A stretch of 64,000 nt of DNA from the NCBI RefSeq assembly GCF_017916515.1, contig NZ_JAFMTA010000001.1, positions 2,035,127 to 2,099,126 of the forward strand, given 5' to 3'. Position 1 is the stretch's first letter. Every line of letters starts with the position of its first letter. This stretch comes from Naasia sp. SYSU D00948. Lineage in GTDB: Bacteria; Actinomycetota; Actinomycetes; Actinomycetales; Microbacteriaceae. Shown in pieces: positions 43,795 to 52,763 of the stretch. Both the position numbers and the translations under genes were made by a program. The notes below the pieces were generated by a model that saw nothing but the letters and a program-made list of their open reading frames with translations, was not told the origin of the DNA and ran no database searches.

Positions 43795-44249
43795 GGCAGC
43801 TCCTTGCCTCCGAATCTGAAGGAACGCGGTGGTTGGGCCTCCGGGCGGCGCCGTGCCCGCTGCTAGGGGCTCCTTCCTATGCCTGTCCTACCTCCGCGCC
43901 TGGAGCTTCCGCCAGAGACTGATGGGCGCGGCCAACGAAAAACGTCCTGTCTGGAGCGCCTCAGCTCCCAAGCGACGCTTCGCATCCGGACCGGCAGATC
44001 GCCGCGGGGTACGGCGGGTTGATGCGGCACCACCGCGGCACGGCACCACGCGCGCGCCGGCGCCGGCGTCCTCGATTGCAGGAGCCGTCCGCGCTGTGAC
44101 ACAATTGACGATCGTGCCGCGGCCGGTTCTGCCGCAGGGGAGCCAGCTTCTTCCGCGGCCTTCTCTCCGATGATCTCCCGGTTCCGCGCTGTCGTGCGGG
44201 ATCGACGACGAGTAGCCGACCTGCGGCGGGTACAGGAAGCAGCACTCCC
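43795..44249. other. 455-nt non-coding stretch: island edge and rplS promoter/leader
   Basis: The left part (to about 44060) is the edge of the lower-GC island and holds no convincing gene or repeat. The right part carries the rplS promoter at 44076-44105 and a leader of about 140 nt with CCGCGGCC words near 44117 and 44153 that can pair around a G/C-rich loop. Confidence 0.55.
44076..44105 (+). promoter_or_regulatory. rplS promoter
   Basis: TTGCAG (44076-44081) and CACAAT (44100-44105), 18 bp apart, form a reasonable housekeeping promoter. It predicts a leader of about 140 nt before the rplS ATG. This promoter uncouples rplS from trmD, from which the island and map separate it. Confidence 0.5.
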
Positions 44250-44600
44250 ATGAGCAATCTCCTCGACCAGGTCGACGCGGCCTCCCTCAAGTCGGACGTC
44301 CCCGACTTCCGCCCCGGCGACACCGTCAAGGTGCACGTCAACATCGTCGAAGGCAACCGGACCCGCGTCCAGGTCTTCCAGGGCGTCGTCATCGGCCGCC
44401 AGGGCCACGGCGTCCGCGAGACGTTCACCGTCCGCAAAATCAGCTTCCAGGTGGGCGTCGAGCGCACCTTCCCGGTGCACTCGCCGGTCATCGACCGCAT
44501 CGAGATCGTGACCCGCGGTGATGTCCGTCGGGCGAAGCTGTACTACCTGCGCAGCCTGCGCGGCAAGAAGGCCAAGATCCGCGAGAAGCGCGAAGCCTGA
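44250..44600 (+). CDS. rplS: 50S ribosomal protein L19
   Basis: L19 sits at the subunit interface. The 116-residue protein has [30 protein letters not shown], the [26 protein letters not shown] core and [24 protein letters not shown]. Length is normal. A weak AGGAAG precedes the ATG. A clear terminator follows the stop. Confidence 0.97.
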   Translation: MSNLLDQVDAASLKSDVPDFRPGDTVKVHVNIVEGNRTRVQVFQGVVIGRQGHGVRETFTVRKISFQVGVERTFPVHSPVIDRIEIVTRGDVRRAKLYYLRSLRGKKAKIREKREA

Positions 44601-44609
44601 GACCCTCTG

Positions 44610-44644
44610 CGAACCCCCGCGACATACACTGTCGCGGGGGTTCG
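44610..44644 (+). terminator. rho-independent terminator after rplS
   Basis: A 15-bp perfect stem (CGAACCCCCGCGACA with TGTCGCGGGGGTTCG) closes a 5-nt loop 9 nt after the rplS stop, followed by TTCTTC. It ends the rplS transcript before lepB. Confidence 0.8.
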
Positions 44645-44690
44645 TTCTTCGGCCGGTGCCCACGGCCAGCACGCAGACGGGTAGACCGAT

Positions 44691-45482
44691 TTGACCGACA
44701 GTGCCGCATCGGTGGTGGGGGGTTCGGACCGCGATCCGGACACTGGCGGGTCTGCGGATGGAGGCCGCCGCTCCCTGCGCCAGGCGGAGCGCCGTCGTAA
44801 GAGCGCCGCGCTGTTCCTGCGCGACGTCCTCGTCATCCTCGTCGTCGCGGTCCTCGTCTCGTTCCTCATCAAGACGTTCCTGATCCGGTCGTTTTACATC
44901 CCGTCCGCGTCCATGGAGGACACGCTCGAGATCAACGACCGGATCATCGTCAACCAGCTCGAGCCCTCGATCTTCCCGCTCGCGCACGGCGACGTCGTCG
45001 TCTTCCGCGATCCTGGGGGATGGCTGCCCCCGCAGACCGAGGTGCAGCAGCCGCCGCTGATCGCCGCCCTCGAGTGGCTCCTCTCGATCGTCGGACTGGC
45101 CGCGCCCGACAGCAACGACCACCTGATCAAGCGCGCGATCGGCCTTCCCGGCGACCAGGTCGTCTGCTGCAACGCGCTCGGTCAGATGTCCGTCAACGGC
45201 GTGCCGCTCGACGAGCCGTACGTGAAGCTGCCGAGCGGCGTCTCGAAGGTCAGCGAGCTCGACTTCGACGTCACCGTTCCGGACGGGTACCTCTGGGTGA
45301 TGGGCGACAACCGCTACAACTCGCGGGACTCGCGCTACAACACCGACAAGCCGGGCGACGGCTTCGTGCCGCTCGCCAACGTCGTCGGCCGCGCGTTCGT
45401 CATCAGCTGGCCCCTCGATCGCTGGGTCTGGCTGGACAACTATCCCGACACCTTCCGGGGGGTGGAGGAAGCGGATGGCTGA
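44691..45482 (+). CDS. lepB: signal peptidase I
   Basis: LepB removes signal peptides of exported proteins at the outer face of the membrane. The 263-residue protein has a polar N-terminal 36 residues, one membrane anchor (residues 41-62), Ser74 in YIPSASMEDTL as nucleophile, and Lys147 in HLIKRAIGLPGDQV as general base. Box MGDNRYNSRDSR is intact. The TTG start is the only in-frame choice near the expected N-terminus. Its end overlaps rnhB by 8 nt. Confidence 0.94.
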   Translation: MTDSAASVVGGSDRDPDTGGSADGGRRSLRQAERRRKSAALFLRDVLVILVVAVLVSFLIKTFLIRSFYIPSASMEDTLEINDRIIVNQLEPSIFPLAHGDVVVFRDPGGWLPPQTEVQQPPLIAALEWLLSIVGLAAPDSNDHLIKRAIGLPGDQVVCCNALGQMSVNGVPLDEPYVKLPSGVSKVSELDFDVTVPDGYLWVMGDNRYNSRDSRYNTDKPGDGFVPLANVVGRAFVISWPLDRWVWLDNYPDTFRGVEEADG

Positions 45483-46401
45483 GCGGGCCAGATCGACGGC
45501 TGAGCGGGCCAAGCCGAAGGCCGCCACGCCGCCCACCCTGCGGCGGGAGAAGGACCTCGCCCGACAGGGAGCCCGCTGGGTGATCGGCTGCGACGAGGTC
45601 GGCCGGGGAGCCATCGCCGGTCCCGTCGCGGTCGGGCTCTGCGTCGTCGACCTGTCGAAGCGGACGCCGCGCGGGCTGCGCGACTCGAAGCTGCTGCCGG
45701 AGCCGCGGCGCGTGGCGCTCGAGCCCGTGGTGCGGCGCTGGGCGGTTTCCTCCTCGGTGGGGATGGCGAGCAACGCCGAGATCGACGAGTTCGGACTCAG
45801 CGCGGCGCTCGGGCTCGCCGGCGCGCGGGCTCTCGCCGCCCTGCTCGAGGACGGCTTCCCCTGCTCCGAGGACGCGGTCGTCCTCCTCGACGGCAACTGG
45901 GACTACCTGACCCCGGGCATGAGGGCGGCGGGCATCTCCGAGCGGCCCCGGGTCACCACCCGGATCAAGGCCGACCTCACCTGCGCGTCCGTGTCCGGCG
46001 CCTCCGTGCTCGCCAAGGTCGCCCGCGACAGCCTCATGATCGGCCTCCACGACGATCACCCGCCCTACGGGTGGGTCAGCAACAAGGGGTACGGCTCGCG
46101 CACCCACTGGGCGGCGATCGACGAGCACGGGGCCACCGACTTCCACCGGCACACCTGGCTGCGGACTCCTTCGCTGTTCGACCTCGAGGACGAGGCCGAG
46201 GCCGTCGGCGCCATGGAGGACGCCGAGTTCGGCGACCTCGACGGCGGCGAGGGCGTCGAGGATCTCGACGACGGCGAGGGCTTCGACGGCGGCGAGGACG
46301 AGGCCGATCTCGGCGACCCGGACGAGCTCCCGGACTTCGTCGAGCAGCTCGACCCGTCGGATCCGCGGCTCGCCGCGACGCCGTCCGCTCCCGCCTCCTG
46401 A
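45475..46401 (+). CDS. rnhB: ribonuclease HII with an acidic C-terminal tail
   Basis: RNase HII cuts RNA in RNA-DNA hybrids and removes single ribonucleotides. The 308-residue protein has the active-site Asp40-Glu41 in IGCDEVGRGAIAGPV, the third acid in VLLDGNWDYL and the fourth in KVARDSLM. The usual length is about 200-230; residues from about 240 on are an Asp/Glu/Gly-rich tail. GGAGG at 45464-45468 lies 6 nt before the ATG, inside the lepB end. Confidence 0.95.
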   Translation: MAERARSTAERAKPKAATPPTLRREKDLARQGARWVIGCDEVGRGAIAGPVAVGLCVVDLSKRTPRGLRDSKLLPEPRRVALEPVVRRWAVSSSVGMASNAEIDEFGLSAALGLAGARALAALLEDGFPCSEDAVVLLDGNWDYLTPGMRAAGISERPRVTTRIKADLTCASVSGASVLAKVARDSLMIGLHDDHPPYGWVSNKGYGSRTHWAAIDEHGATDFHRHTWLRTPSLFDLEDEAEAVGAMEDAEFGDLDGGEGVEDLDDGEGFDGGEDEADLGDPDELPDFVEQLDPSDPRLAATPSAPAS

Positions 46402-46438
46402 GCCACGCCGCACCAGCCGTCCGCCGGTCCCGCGGACG

Positions 46439-46444
46439 TAGGAT
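46439..46444 (+). promoter_or_regulatory. -10 box (TAGGAT) of a probable leaderless DUF2469 promoter
   Basis: TAGGAT ends 7 nt before ATG 46452. This favours 46452 over the in-frame ATG at 46443, which lies inside the box. Confidence 0.45.
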
Positions 46445-46451
46445 GGTGCAA

Positions 46452-46775
46452 ATGGACGAGGACGAGTTCGAGGACTACGACCGCGAGGTCGAGCTGGCGC
46501 TGTACCGCGAGTACCGGGACATCGTCGGCCAGTTCAAGTACGTCGTGGAGACCGAGCGCCGGTTCTACCTGGCGAACGAGGTGGAGCTCGTCCGCCGCGA
46601 CACGGAGCACGACTTCTACTTCGAGCTCACAATGCACGACGTTTGGGTCTGGGACGTGTACCGCGCGGACCGCTTCGTGAAGTCCGTTCGCGTCCTCACG
46701 TTCAAGGACGTCAACGTCGAGGAGCTGTCCTCGAAGGAGCTGGAGCTCCCGCAGGAGCTCGCCCTCGACGAGTAG
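46452..46775 (+). CDS. DUF2469-family protein
   Basis: This 107-residue acidic protein (MDEDEFEDYDREVELALYRE, VVETERRFYLANEVEL, FELTMHDVWVWDVYRADRFVKSVRVLTFKDVN) belongs to a family found almost only in Actinobacteria beside rnhB and yraN. Its function is not known. The length is normal. It lies 50 nt after rnhB with its own probable promoter. Confidence 0.93.
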   Translation: MDEDEFEDYDREVELALYREYRDIVGQFKYVVETERRFYLANEVELVRRDTEHDFYFELTMHDVWVWDVYRADRFVKSVRVLTFKDVNVEELSSKELELPQELALDE

Positions 46776-46793
46776 CGCGACGGGAGGCTCGCG

Positions 46794-47099
46794 ATGGCCG
46801 GCGAGCGGCGGCTGGTGTTCTGGCTGCAGCTGTCCTTCGCCGGGGACTTCGTGCTCGCCGCCCTCGCCATCGCGCTGCTCTGGAGCGACGAGATCGCCGG
46901 CTCGTATCTCCTCCTGTTCGTCGCCCTCCGCGCCGTGATCGGCGCGATCGCGCTGTTCTGGCTTGCGCCCCGCGCCGCTCGCGAGGTCGGCAGCGGGGAT
47001 CGCCGGGTCGAGGACGAGCTCGGCCCGCGCTGGCGGATCGACGGCGGGGAGCTTCCTCCACAGGACGGGCCCGAGGCCGACACCGCACCGTCGCGCTGA
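46794..47099 (+). CDS. small two-segment membrane protein
   Basis: This 101-residue protein has two hydrophobic segments (about residues 8-29 and 37-58), then a polar tail of about 40 residues. No domain is recognised. It starts 18 nt after the DUF2469 stop (with CGGGAGG in between) and lies 52 nt before yraN, so it probably belongs to the same transcript. Confidence 0.7.
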   Translation: MAGERRLVFWLQLSFAGDFVLAALAIALLWSDEIAGSYLLLFVALRAVIGAIALFWLAPRAAREVGSGDRRVEDELGPRWRIDGGELPPQDGPEADTAPSR

Positions 47100-47151
47100 C
47101 CGCCGCCGTTTCCAGCCCTACGTGCGGCCACCCTCCCCGTGGGAGGTCGGA

Positions 47152-47508
47152 GTGGCGCAGAAGGACGAGCTCGGACGATGGGGTGAGGATGTCGCCGCCG
47201 CGCGGCTGACACGCCTGGGCTACGACGTGATCGACCGCAACTGGCGGTGCCTGCAGGGCGAGATCGACATCGTCGCCCGCGTGCGCGGCGGCACCGCCTT
47301 CGTCGAGGTGAAGACGCGATCCTCCCTCGCCTTCGGCCACCCCTTCGAGGCGATCACCAGCGCGAAGCTCGCGCGCCTGCACGGTCTGGCGCTCGCCTGG
47401 TGCCGGGCCCATCCCGGCCGCCACGGTCGCCTCCGGGTCGATGTCGTCGCGGTCATCGGCACGGTCGGCACGGAGCCGGCGGTCGAGCTGCTCGAGGACG
47501 TGTTCTGA
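47152..47508 (+). CDS. YraN/UPF0102-family endonuclease-like protein
   Basis: This 118-residue protein has the restriction-endonuclease-like core GRWGEDVAAARLTRLGYDV, GEIDIVARVRGGTAFVEVKTRS (the D-ExK type active site) and the FEAITSAKLARL helix. The family sits between rnhB and comM in many bacteria; a role in DNA processing is suspected. GTG 47152 is preceded by GGAGG at 5 nt. Its stop overlaps the comM ATG by one base. Confidence 0.92.
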   Translation: MAQKDELGRWGEDVAAARLTRLGYDVIDRNWRCLQGEIDIVARVRGGTAFVEVKTRSSLAFGHPFEAITSAKLARLHGLALAWCRAHPGRHGRLRVDVVAVIGTVGTEPAVELLEDVF

Positions 47509-49040
47509 TGCCGGTCGGTCGCGCCCGCTGCGTCGCGCTCGTGGGACTCTCCGGGGCCCTCGTGGACGTCGAGGCCGAGCTGTCGAACCAGAAGCCGGGA
47601 TTCAAGCTCATCGGGCTCCCGGACTCGGCGCTCCGTGAGGCGGAGCAGCGCGTCCGGGCGGCGATCGCGAACTCGGGGCTGGAGTGGCCGAAGCGGAAGC
47701 TGACGGTCAACCTGTCGCCCGCGGACCTGCCCAAGCAGGGCTCGGGGTTCGACCTCGCGATCGCGGTGGCGACACTGGCGACGAGCGGGCAGCTTCCGGC
47801 CGATTCCGCGGCGCCCGTCGCCCATCTCGGCGAGCTGGCGTTGGACGGGCGGCTGAGGCCCATGCGCGGCGTCCTTCCCGCAGTCCTGGCCGCCGCTCGC
47901 GCGGGGGCCGGCACCGTCCTGGTTCCGGCGGCGAACCGCGCGGAGGCGGAGCTGGTCGGAGACATCCGGGTCGTCGGCGTGGCCAGCCTCCGGGAGGCGG
48001 CGATCTGGCACGGGGCCCAGCTCGAGCCTCAGCCGGTCGACGAGCTCCTGCCGCCGCCGCCTCCGCCCGCGGCAGCTCCGGCCGGCGACCTCGCCGACAT
48101 CGTCGGCAACGACGACGCGGTGGAGGCGCTCGTCGTCGCCGCGGCCGGCGGGCACCACATGCTGCTCGTCGGTCCCCCCGGCGCGGGGAAGACCATGCTC
48201 GCGGCCCGGCTCCCTACCGTCCTGCCGCCGCTCGAGCCCGAGGCGTCCCTCGACGTCACCTCCGTGCGGTCCCTCTGCGGCCTCCCGGTGGGTTCCGCGC
48301 TCGTCACCGAGCCGCCGTTCGAGAGCCCCCATCACACCGCGACGCCCGCCGCGATGGTCGGTGGGGGGAGCTCCGTCATCCGCCCCGGAGCCGCCGCCCG
48401 CGCATCCTCGGGGGTCCTGTTCCTCGACGAGGCGCCCGAGTTCAGCGCCGCAGCCCTCGAGACCCTCCGGCAGCCGCTCGAGTCCGGCGAGATCACGATC
48501 GCGAGGGCGAGCGCCGTCGCCCGGTTCCCTGGCCGTTTCCAGCTCGTGCTCGCGGCGAACCCCTGTCCCTGCGGAGAGTGGGGAGCGCCGGAGAACCGGT
48601 GCACCTGCCCCGTCGCCGTCCGCATGCGCTACCTCAAGCGCCTGTCCGGTCCGCTCCTGGACCGCATCGACATCCGCCTGCGCGTGGCCCGCGTCACGGC
48701 CGTCCAGCTCCGGCTGCAGAGCGAGGCTCCCCGCACCGATTCGGCGACCGCCCGTGCGCGCGTCGCCCAGGCCCGATCCCGTGCCGCCCAGCGGCTGGCG
48801 GGCACGGCATGGAGCACGAACGCTCAGGTGCCCGGTCCCTGGTTGCGGTCGAGGCCGGTCGCTCTCGACCGCGCGGTGCTCGCCCCCGTCGACCGCGCGC
48901 TCGAGCGAGGGGTCATCACGATGCGCGGCTACGACCGCGTCCTCCGGCTGTCGTGGACGCTTGCCGACCTCGACGGCGTCGAGCGACCGGGGCCCGACCA
49001 GGTCGGACGCGCACTGCTGCTGAGGAGGTCCGTGACGTGA
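47508..49040 (+). CDS. YifB/ComM-family magnesium-chelatase-like AAA+ ATPase
   Basis: ComM is a hexameric helicase that promotes branch migration during natural transformation. The 510-residue protein has the N-terminal Lon-like fold (LPDSALREAEQRVRAAIANSG, LTVNLSPADLPKQGSGFDLA), Walker A GPPGAGKT, Walker B VLFLDEAPEF and a zinc-type NPCPCG...CTCP region. It is the middle of the yraN-comM-dprA run; the overlaps at both ends imply joint translation. Confidence 0.92.
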   Translation: MPVGRARCVALVGLSGALVDVEAELSNQKPGFKLIGLPDSALREAEQRVRAAIANSGLEWPKRKLTVNLSPADLPKQGSGFDLAIAVATLATSGQLPADSAAPVAHLGELALDGRLRPMRGVLPAVLAAARAGAGTVLVPAANRAEAELVGDIRVVGVASLREAAIWHGAQLEPQPVDELLPPPPPPAAAPAGDLADIVGNDDAVEALVVAAAGGHHMLLVGPPGAGKTMLAARLPTVLPPLEPEASLDVTSVRSLCGLPVGSALVTEPPFESPHHTATPAAMVGGGSSVIRPGAAARASSGVLFLDEAPEFSAAALETLRQPLESGEITIARASAVARFPGRFQLVLAANPCPCGEWGAPENRCTCPVAVRMRYLKRLSGPLLDRIDIRLRVARVTAVQLRLQSEAPRTDSATARARVAQARSRAAQRLAGTAWSTNAQVPGPWLRSRPVALDRAVLAPVDRALERGVITMRGYDRVLRLSWTLADLDGVERPGPDQVGRALLLRRSVT

Positions 49041-50242
49041 TCCCGGGGATCGACGAGAGGACGGCACGGACGGCGGTCGCCGGTGTCCGTCCGGACACCG
49101 AAGCCCGGGGTTCCGAGGCCGTGTGGGACCTGTTCGCGCGAGCGGCGTGGAGCGGCATCGCGGAACCCGGGGACGCCGTCGCCGGGACGCTCATCGAGGC
49201 TTTGGGCGCAGAGGGCGGCCTCGTGGCGGTCATCGAGGGGCACGACCCGGGCCGGCTGGCAAGGGAGCTCGAGGAGGCATCGGGGGAGCCCGTGGGGGAG
49301 AGTGCCCTCCGTGCGGCTCAGGGGCGGTGGGCTCCCCGCCTGGTCGCCTCGGACGCGCTGCGCTTCCTGACGTCGGCGGCGGCTCGCGGTGTCGGCCTGC
49401 TGGTACCCGACGATCCCGCCTGGCCCGCGGGCTTCGCGGACCTCGGCCTCCACCGTCCCGCTGCCCTCTGGTTCCTCGGAAACCCGGACCTGCTGCGGCA
49501 GCCGCTCCCCCTCGCCGTGGTGGGTGCGCGAACCGCGACCGGGTACGGCGAGCACGTGTGCGCCGAGGCGGCGTCCGGGCTCGCCGAGCGGGGGTTCTCC
49601 ATTGTGTCCGGCGCCGCCTACGGGATCGACGGGATGGCGCACCGGGCTGCGCTCGCGGCGGGCGGGCCGACGGTCGCGTTCCTCGCCGGCGGGGTCGACC
49701 GCTTCTACCCGAGCGGACACGCGGCGCTGCTCCAGCGCATCGCCGAGGCGGGGGCGGTCGTCGCGGAGCTCCCGTGCGGATCCTCTCCCACGCGCTGGAG
49801 GTTCCTCCAGCGAAACAGGCTCATCGCGGCGGCATCGCTCGCGACGATCGTCGTCGAGGCCGGGCTGCGGTCCGGATCCCTCAACACCGCCGGTCACGCC
49901 GCCGCCCTGGGACGGCCGCTGGGGGCGGTGCCGGGTCCCGTCACGTCCGCGACATCGGCCGGATGCCACCGGCTCCTGCGAGAGTTCGACGCGGTGTGCG
50001 TGACGAACGCGGACGAGATGGCGGAGCTCGTCCTCGGACCGTCTTCTCCCGGCCCACCTGCGCCGGCCTCCCGGGACCCAGAGCAGGAGCGCGTGCTCGA
50101 CGCGCTGTCGACCCGGCCCCGAACGCTCGAGGAGCTCGCGCGGCACTCCGGCCTCAGCCTCGCCTCGGTCCGGGCGGCGCTCGGCGTCCTCGAGCTGGAG
50201 GGCCTGGCGAAGGAGGGCAGGTCGGGTTGGACGCGCGGCTGA
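49037..50242 (+). CDS. dprA: DNA-processing protein DprA
   Basis: DprA protects incoming single-stranded DNA and loads RecA. The 401-residue protein has the Rossmann-like core: VGARTATGYGEHV, GFSIVSGAAYGIDGMAHRAAL, FLAGGVDRFYPSGH, FLQRNRLIAAASLATIVVEAG and SGSLNTAGHAAALGR. A C-terminal winged helix (TLEELARHSGLSLASVRAALG) is present. GTG 49037 overlaps the comM stop (GTGA). xerC normally follows; here about 7 kb of other genes intervene. Confidence 0.94.
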   Translation: MIPGIDERTARTAVAGVRPDTEARGSEAVWDLFARAAWSGIAEPGDAVAGTLIEALGAEGGLVAVIEGHDPGRLARELEEASGEPVGESALRAAQGRWAPRLVASDALRFLTSAAARGVGLLVPDDPAWPAGFADLGLHRPAALWFLGNPDLLRQPLPLAVVGARTATGYGEHVCAEAASGLAERGFSIVSGAAYGIDGMAHRAALAAGGPTVAFLAGGVDRFYPSGHAALLQRIAEAGAVVAELPCGSSPTRWRFLQRNRLIAAASLATIVVEAGLRSGSLNTAGHAAALGRPLGAVPGPVTSATSAGCHRLLREFDAVCVTNADEMAELVLGPSSPGPPAPASRDPEQERVLDALSTRPRTLEELARHSGLSLASVRAALGVLELEGLAKEGRSGWTRG

Positions 50243-50344
50243 ACGACGTAGACCTCTCTGGCCTTTCGTCCCTGGGCGACCTCGAGCGGACGGAGTTGAG
50301 TGGACGCCGTCCGCAGTCCACGCTCTCAGCAGAGAGAACGCACC

Positions 50345-51370
50345 ATGGCTCGTCACTCGTTCCCGGCGATCCGACACGCAGCACTCGCGGTCGTCCTCGC
50401 GACGATCCTCGCTCCGGCCGTGGTCGCCCCCGCTGCGGCCGCCCCGCCGCCGACGGTATCGAGCACCACCGCGGAGTGCGCCGAAGAGGCGATGTCCACG
50501 GCGGGCGTCTCGGCCGACGGCCAGGGCGAGGATCCGAACGATGTCAGCCGTGAGCGCGTCGAGTCCGTCGAGGCGCTGCTCGCCGGCGCCGCACAACAGG
50601 CGATCCTCCGCCTCCTTTCCCGGCTGGGCGATCTGGATCACCTCCGAGTGACGGTCCCGGTGCATGTGCACGTGATCACCCGCGACGACGGCTCCGGCGC
50701 TCCCTCCCAGGACCGCCTCGACGCTCAACTCGAGGTGCTCAACTCGGCCTTCGCGGGCCAGGCGTCCGCGGCGTCGTCCGCCACGGTCTTCCGATTTGCG
50801 GTGCACTCCATCGACTACACCGCGAACAGCGACTGGTACGACTGGTTCCTGTTCGGCGACACGGACGATGCGGAAGCCAAGACCGCCCTGCATCGCGGGG
50901 GGCCGGGCGAGCTGGACCTCTACATCACCGGACTCCAGGACGCCCTCGGCTACGCGACGTTCCCGTTCGACAATGCCGGACCGCTCGACGGCGTCGTGAT
51001 CTCCGCGGAGACACTCCCCGGAGGAGGTCAGGACCTCTACAACCTGGGAGACCGGCTCGTCCACGAGGTGGGCCACTGGCTCGGCCTCTTCCACACCTTC
51101 GAGAACGGATGCGAGAGCCCGGGCGACGGCGTCCCCGACACCCCGTACCAGCACGACGGCGACAACATCGTCTCCTGCAGCGAGTTCGAGGACACGTGCC
51201 CCGCGCCCGGACTCGACCCCGTGCACAACTTCATGAGCTACGGCGATGACCACTGCATCGACCGGTTCACGCCCGGTCAGTCGGTGCGGATGCTGCTGGC
51301 CTGGTTCGCATTCCGAGGCGCCTCGTCGCACCTTGGGCCGCTCCTCCCGATGGGCACGCTCGGCTGGTGA
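50345..51370 (+). CDS. secreted zinc metalloprotease of the pappalysin-like M43 type
   Basis: The 341-residue protein begins with a signal peptide (about residues 1-32, ending PAAAAPP). After a linker, the metzincin domain carries HEVGHWLGLFH with zinc ligands His240, His244 and His250 and catalytic Glu241, followed by the Met-turn NFMSYGDDHC. Pairs of cysteines around residues 250-300 suggest disulfides. ATG 50345 is chosen to give a proper signal peptide. It probably degrades extracellular protein; targets are unknown. Confidence 0.87.
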   Translation: MARHSFPAIRHAALAVVLATILAPAVVAPAAAAPPPTVSSTTAECAEEAMSTAGVSADGQGEDPNDVSRERVESVEALLAGAAQQAILRLLSRLGDLDHLRVTVPVHVHVITRDDGSGAPSQDRLDAQLEVLNSAFAGQASAASSATVFRFAVHSIDYTANSDWYDWFLFGDTDDAEAKTALHRGGPGELDLYITGLQDALGYATFPFDNAGPLDGVVISAETLPGGGQDLYNLGDRLVHEVGHWLGLFHTFENGCESPGDGVPDTPYQHDGDNIVSCSEFEDTCPAPGLDPVHNFMSYGDDHCIDRFTPGQSVRMLLAWFAFRGASSHLGPLLPMGTLGW

Positions 51371-51438
51371 CGAGGCGGGGGCGCCGGTAGAACCAGCGAC
51401 GCGACCCGGTCAGTGAGGTGACCGAGGCGGATGCACGA

Positions 51439-51471
51439 ACGCCCCTTCCCGAACACGTCGGGAAGGGGCGT
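51439..51471. terminator. strong hairpin between convergent genes
   Basis: A 14-bp perfect stem (ACGCCCCTTCCCGA with TCGGGAAGGGGCGT) closes a 5-nt loop. It lies between the metalloprotease and the small minus-strand gene and could serve both as a terminator. No long T-tract is visible on either side. Confidence 0.6.
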
Positions 51472-51504
51472 CGGACGAGGCTGGCGAGCCTCGGGGCCGA
51501 GGTG

Positions 51505-51738
51505 TCAGGCGGCCAGCGGCAGGGACTTCGGCGTGATGTCGGTGACGACGGCGGTGTGAACCGGGACCTTCCGCCAGACGCGGGCCGGGGTCTCCATCCG
51601 AGCGAGGATCTCGTCGATCTGGGCGGGGGAGCCGACCGTCCTGTAGAGGTGGCGCAGCGTCCTCTCCGCCTCGCGGCGGGAACGCTGGAGCTCGAGCTGG
51701 CGGCGAACGCGGGCACTGAAGCTGGTTGCGGAGGACAT
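51505..51738 (-). CDS. small basic protein of unknown function
   Basis: This 77-residue product (MSSATSFSARVRRQLELQRSRREAERTL) is rich in Arg in its first 40 residues, probably helical, and ends in a hydrophobic tail. No domain is recognised. ATG 51738 is chosen; GTG 51762 would add eight residues. It is divergent from the LysR gene 70 nt away and could be its target. The call rests mainly on codon bias and the terminator placed after it. Confidence 0.5.
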   Translation of the reverse strand: MSSATSFSARVRRQLELQRSRREAERTLRHLYRTVGSPAQIDEILARMETPARVWRKVPVHTAVVTDITPKSLPLAA

Positions 51739-51808
51739 GGAACAAGTCTGATTTCCGGACACTCATGCGTCCAATGCCAGAAGCGATAAGAATCTATGCA
51801 CTAGCGTC

Positions 51809-52756
51809 ATGAGTGTGGATACCGAAGTGTTGCGCTGGTTCCAGCAGGTCGCCGACGGAGCCACCGTCACCGAGGTCGCGGAGCTGCAGATAATCAGCCA
51901 GCCGGCCGTATCCCGGGCCCTGGCCCGGCTCGAGGACGAGCTGGGCACCCCGCTGCTCTCCAAGAGCGGCCGCGTGCTGCGGTTGACGCACGCGGGCGCG
52001 GTCTTCAAGCGTCACGCGGACGCGGTGCTCCACCAGCTCGACGACGGTCTCGCGGCCGTGAGCGAGCTGCTCGACCCCGAGACCGGAACGGTTGCGCTGG
52101 CGTTCCAGCCGTCGCTCGGGACCTGGCTCGTGCCCGCTCTCATCAGCGACTTCAGCGCCCGCCATCCTTCCGTCCGGTTCCGGCTCGAGCAGTCCCAGGA
52201 CTCGCTGCTGTCGAGCCCCGTCACCGGTGGAGGCATCGACCTGGAGTTCACGGCGCGGAGACTCCGTGGGCAGGAGATCGACTGGAAGCGACTGGTTACC
52301 GAGCCGCTGTGGCTCGCGGTGCCCTCCGATCATCGGCTCGCAGGTCGCCGACAGGCCGCCCTCGCCGAGGTCGCCGCCGAGGACTTCGTGATGCTCCACC
52401 GGGGCTGGGAGCTCCGAGCGCGCTCCGAGGAGCTCTGCGCGGCAGCCGGGTTCACCCCGTCCGTGACCTTCGAGGGCGACGACCTCGCGATGGTTCGAGG
52501 TTTCGTGGCTGCGGGGCTCGGAGTCTCCATCGTTCCCGCCCCACCGGGAGCCGCCACCCGCTGGGCCGGGCGGGAGCGCCTGGTGGAGATCGCCGACGCG
52601 GGGGCCTCGCGGGATGTCGGGCTGGCCTGGTCCCGCGAGCGCCACCTGCTGCCGGCGGCGCAGCTCTTCCGGCAGCACGTCCTGGAGGCCGACCTGCAGA
52701 CGCTGTTCAGCGCGCGTGGCGGCGAGGAGCAGGCCGCATCGGCTGAGCGCTCCTGA
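51809..52756 (+). CDS. LysR-family transcriptional regulator
   Basis: This 315-residue regulator has an N-terminal winged helix (FQQVADGATVTEVAELQIISQPAVSRALARLEDELGTPLL) and a periplasmic-binding-protein-like effector domain (TVALAFQPSLGTWLVPALISDF, WLAVPSDHRLAG, VRGFVAAGLGVSIVP). LysR proteins often control a divergent gene, here the small 51505-51738 gene. The effector is unknown. The promoter region between the two genes is AT-richer than its surroundings. Confidence 0.9.
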   Translation: MSVDTEVLRWFQQVADGATVTEVAELQIISQPAVSRALARLEDELGTPLLSKSGRVLRLTHAGAVFKRHADAVLHQLDDGLAAVSELLDPETGTVALAFQPSLGTWLVPALISDFSARHPSVRFRLEQSQDSLLSSPVTGGGIDLEFTARRLRGQEIDWKRLVTEPLWLAVPSDHRLAGRRQAALAEVAAEDFVMLHRGWELRARSEELCAAAGFTPSVTFEGDDLAMVRGFVAAGLGVSIVPAPPGAATRWAGRERLVEIADAGASRDVGLAWSRERHLLPAAQLFRQHVLEADLQTLFSARGGEEQAASAERS

Positions 52757-52763
52757 GGGACGC

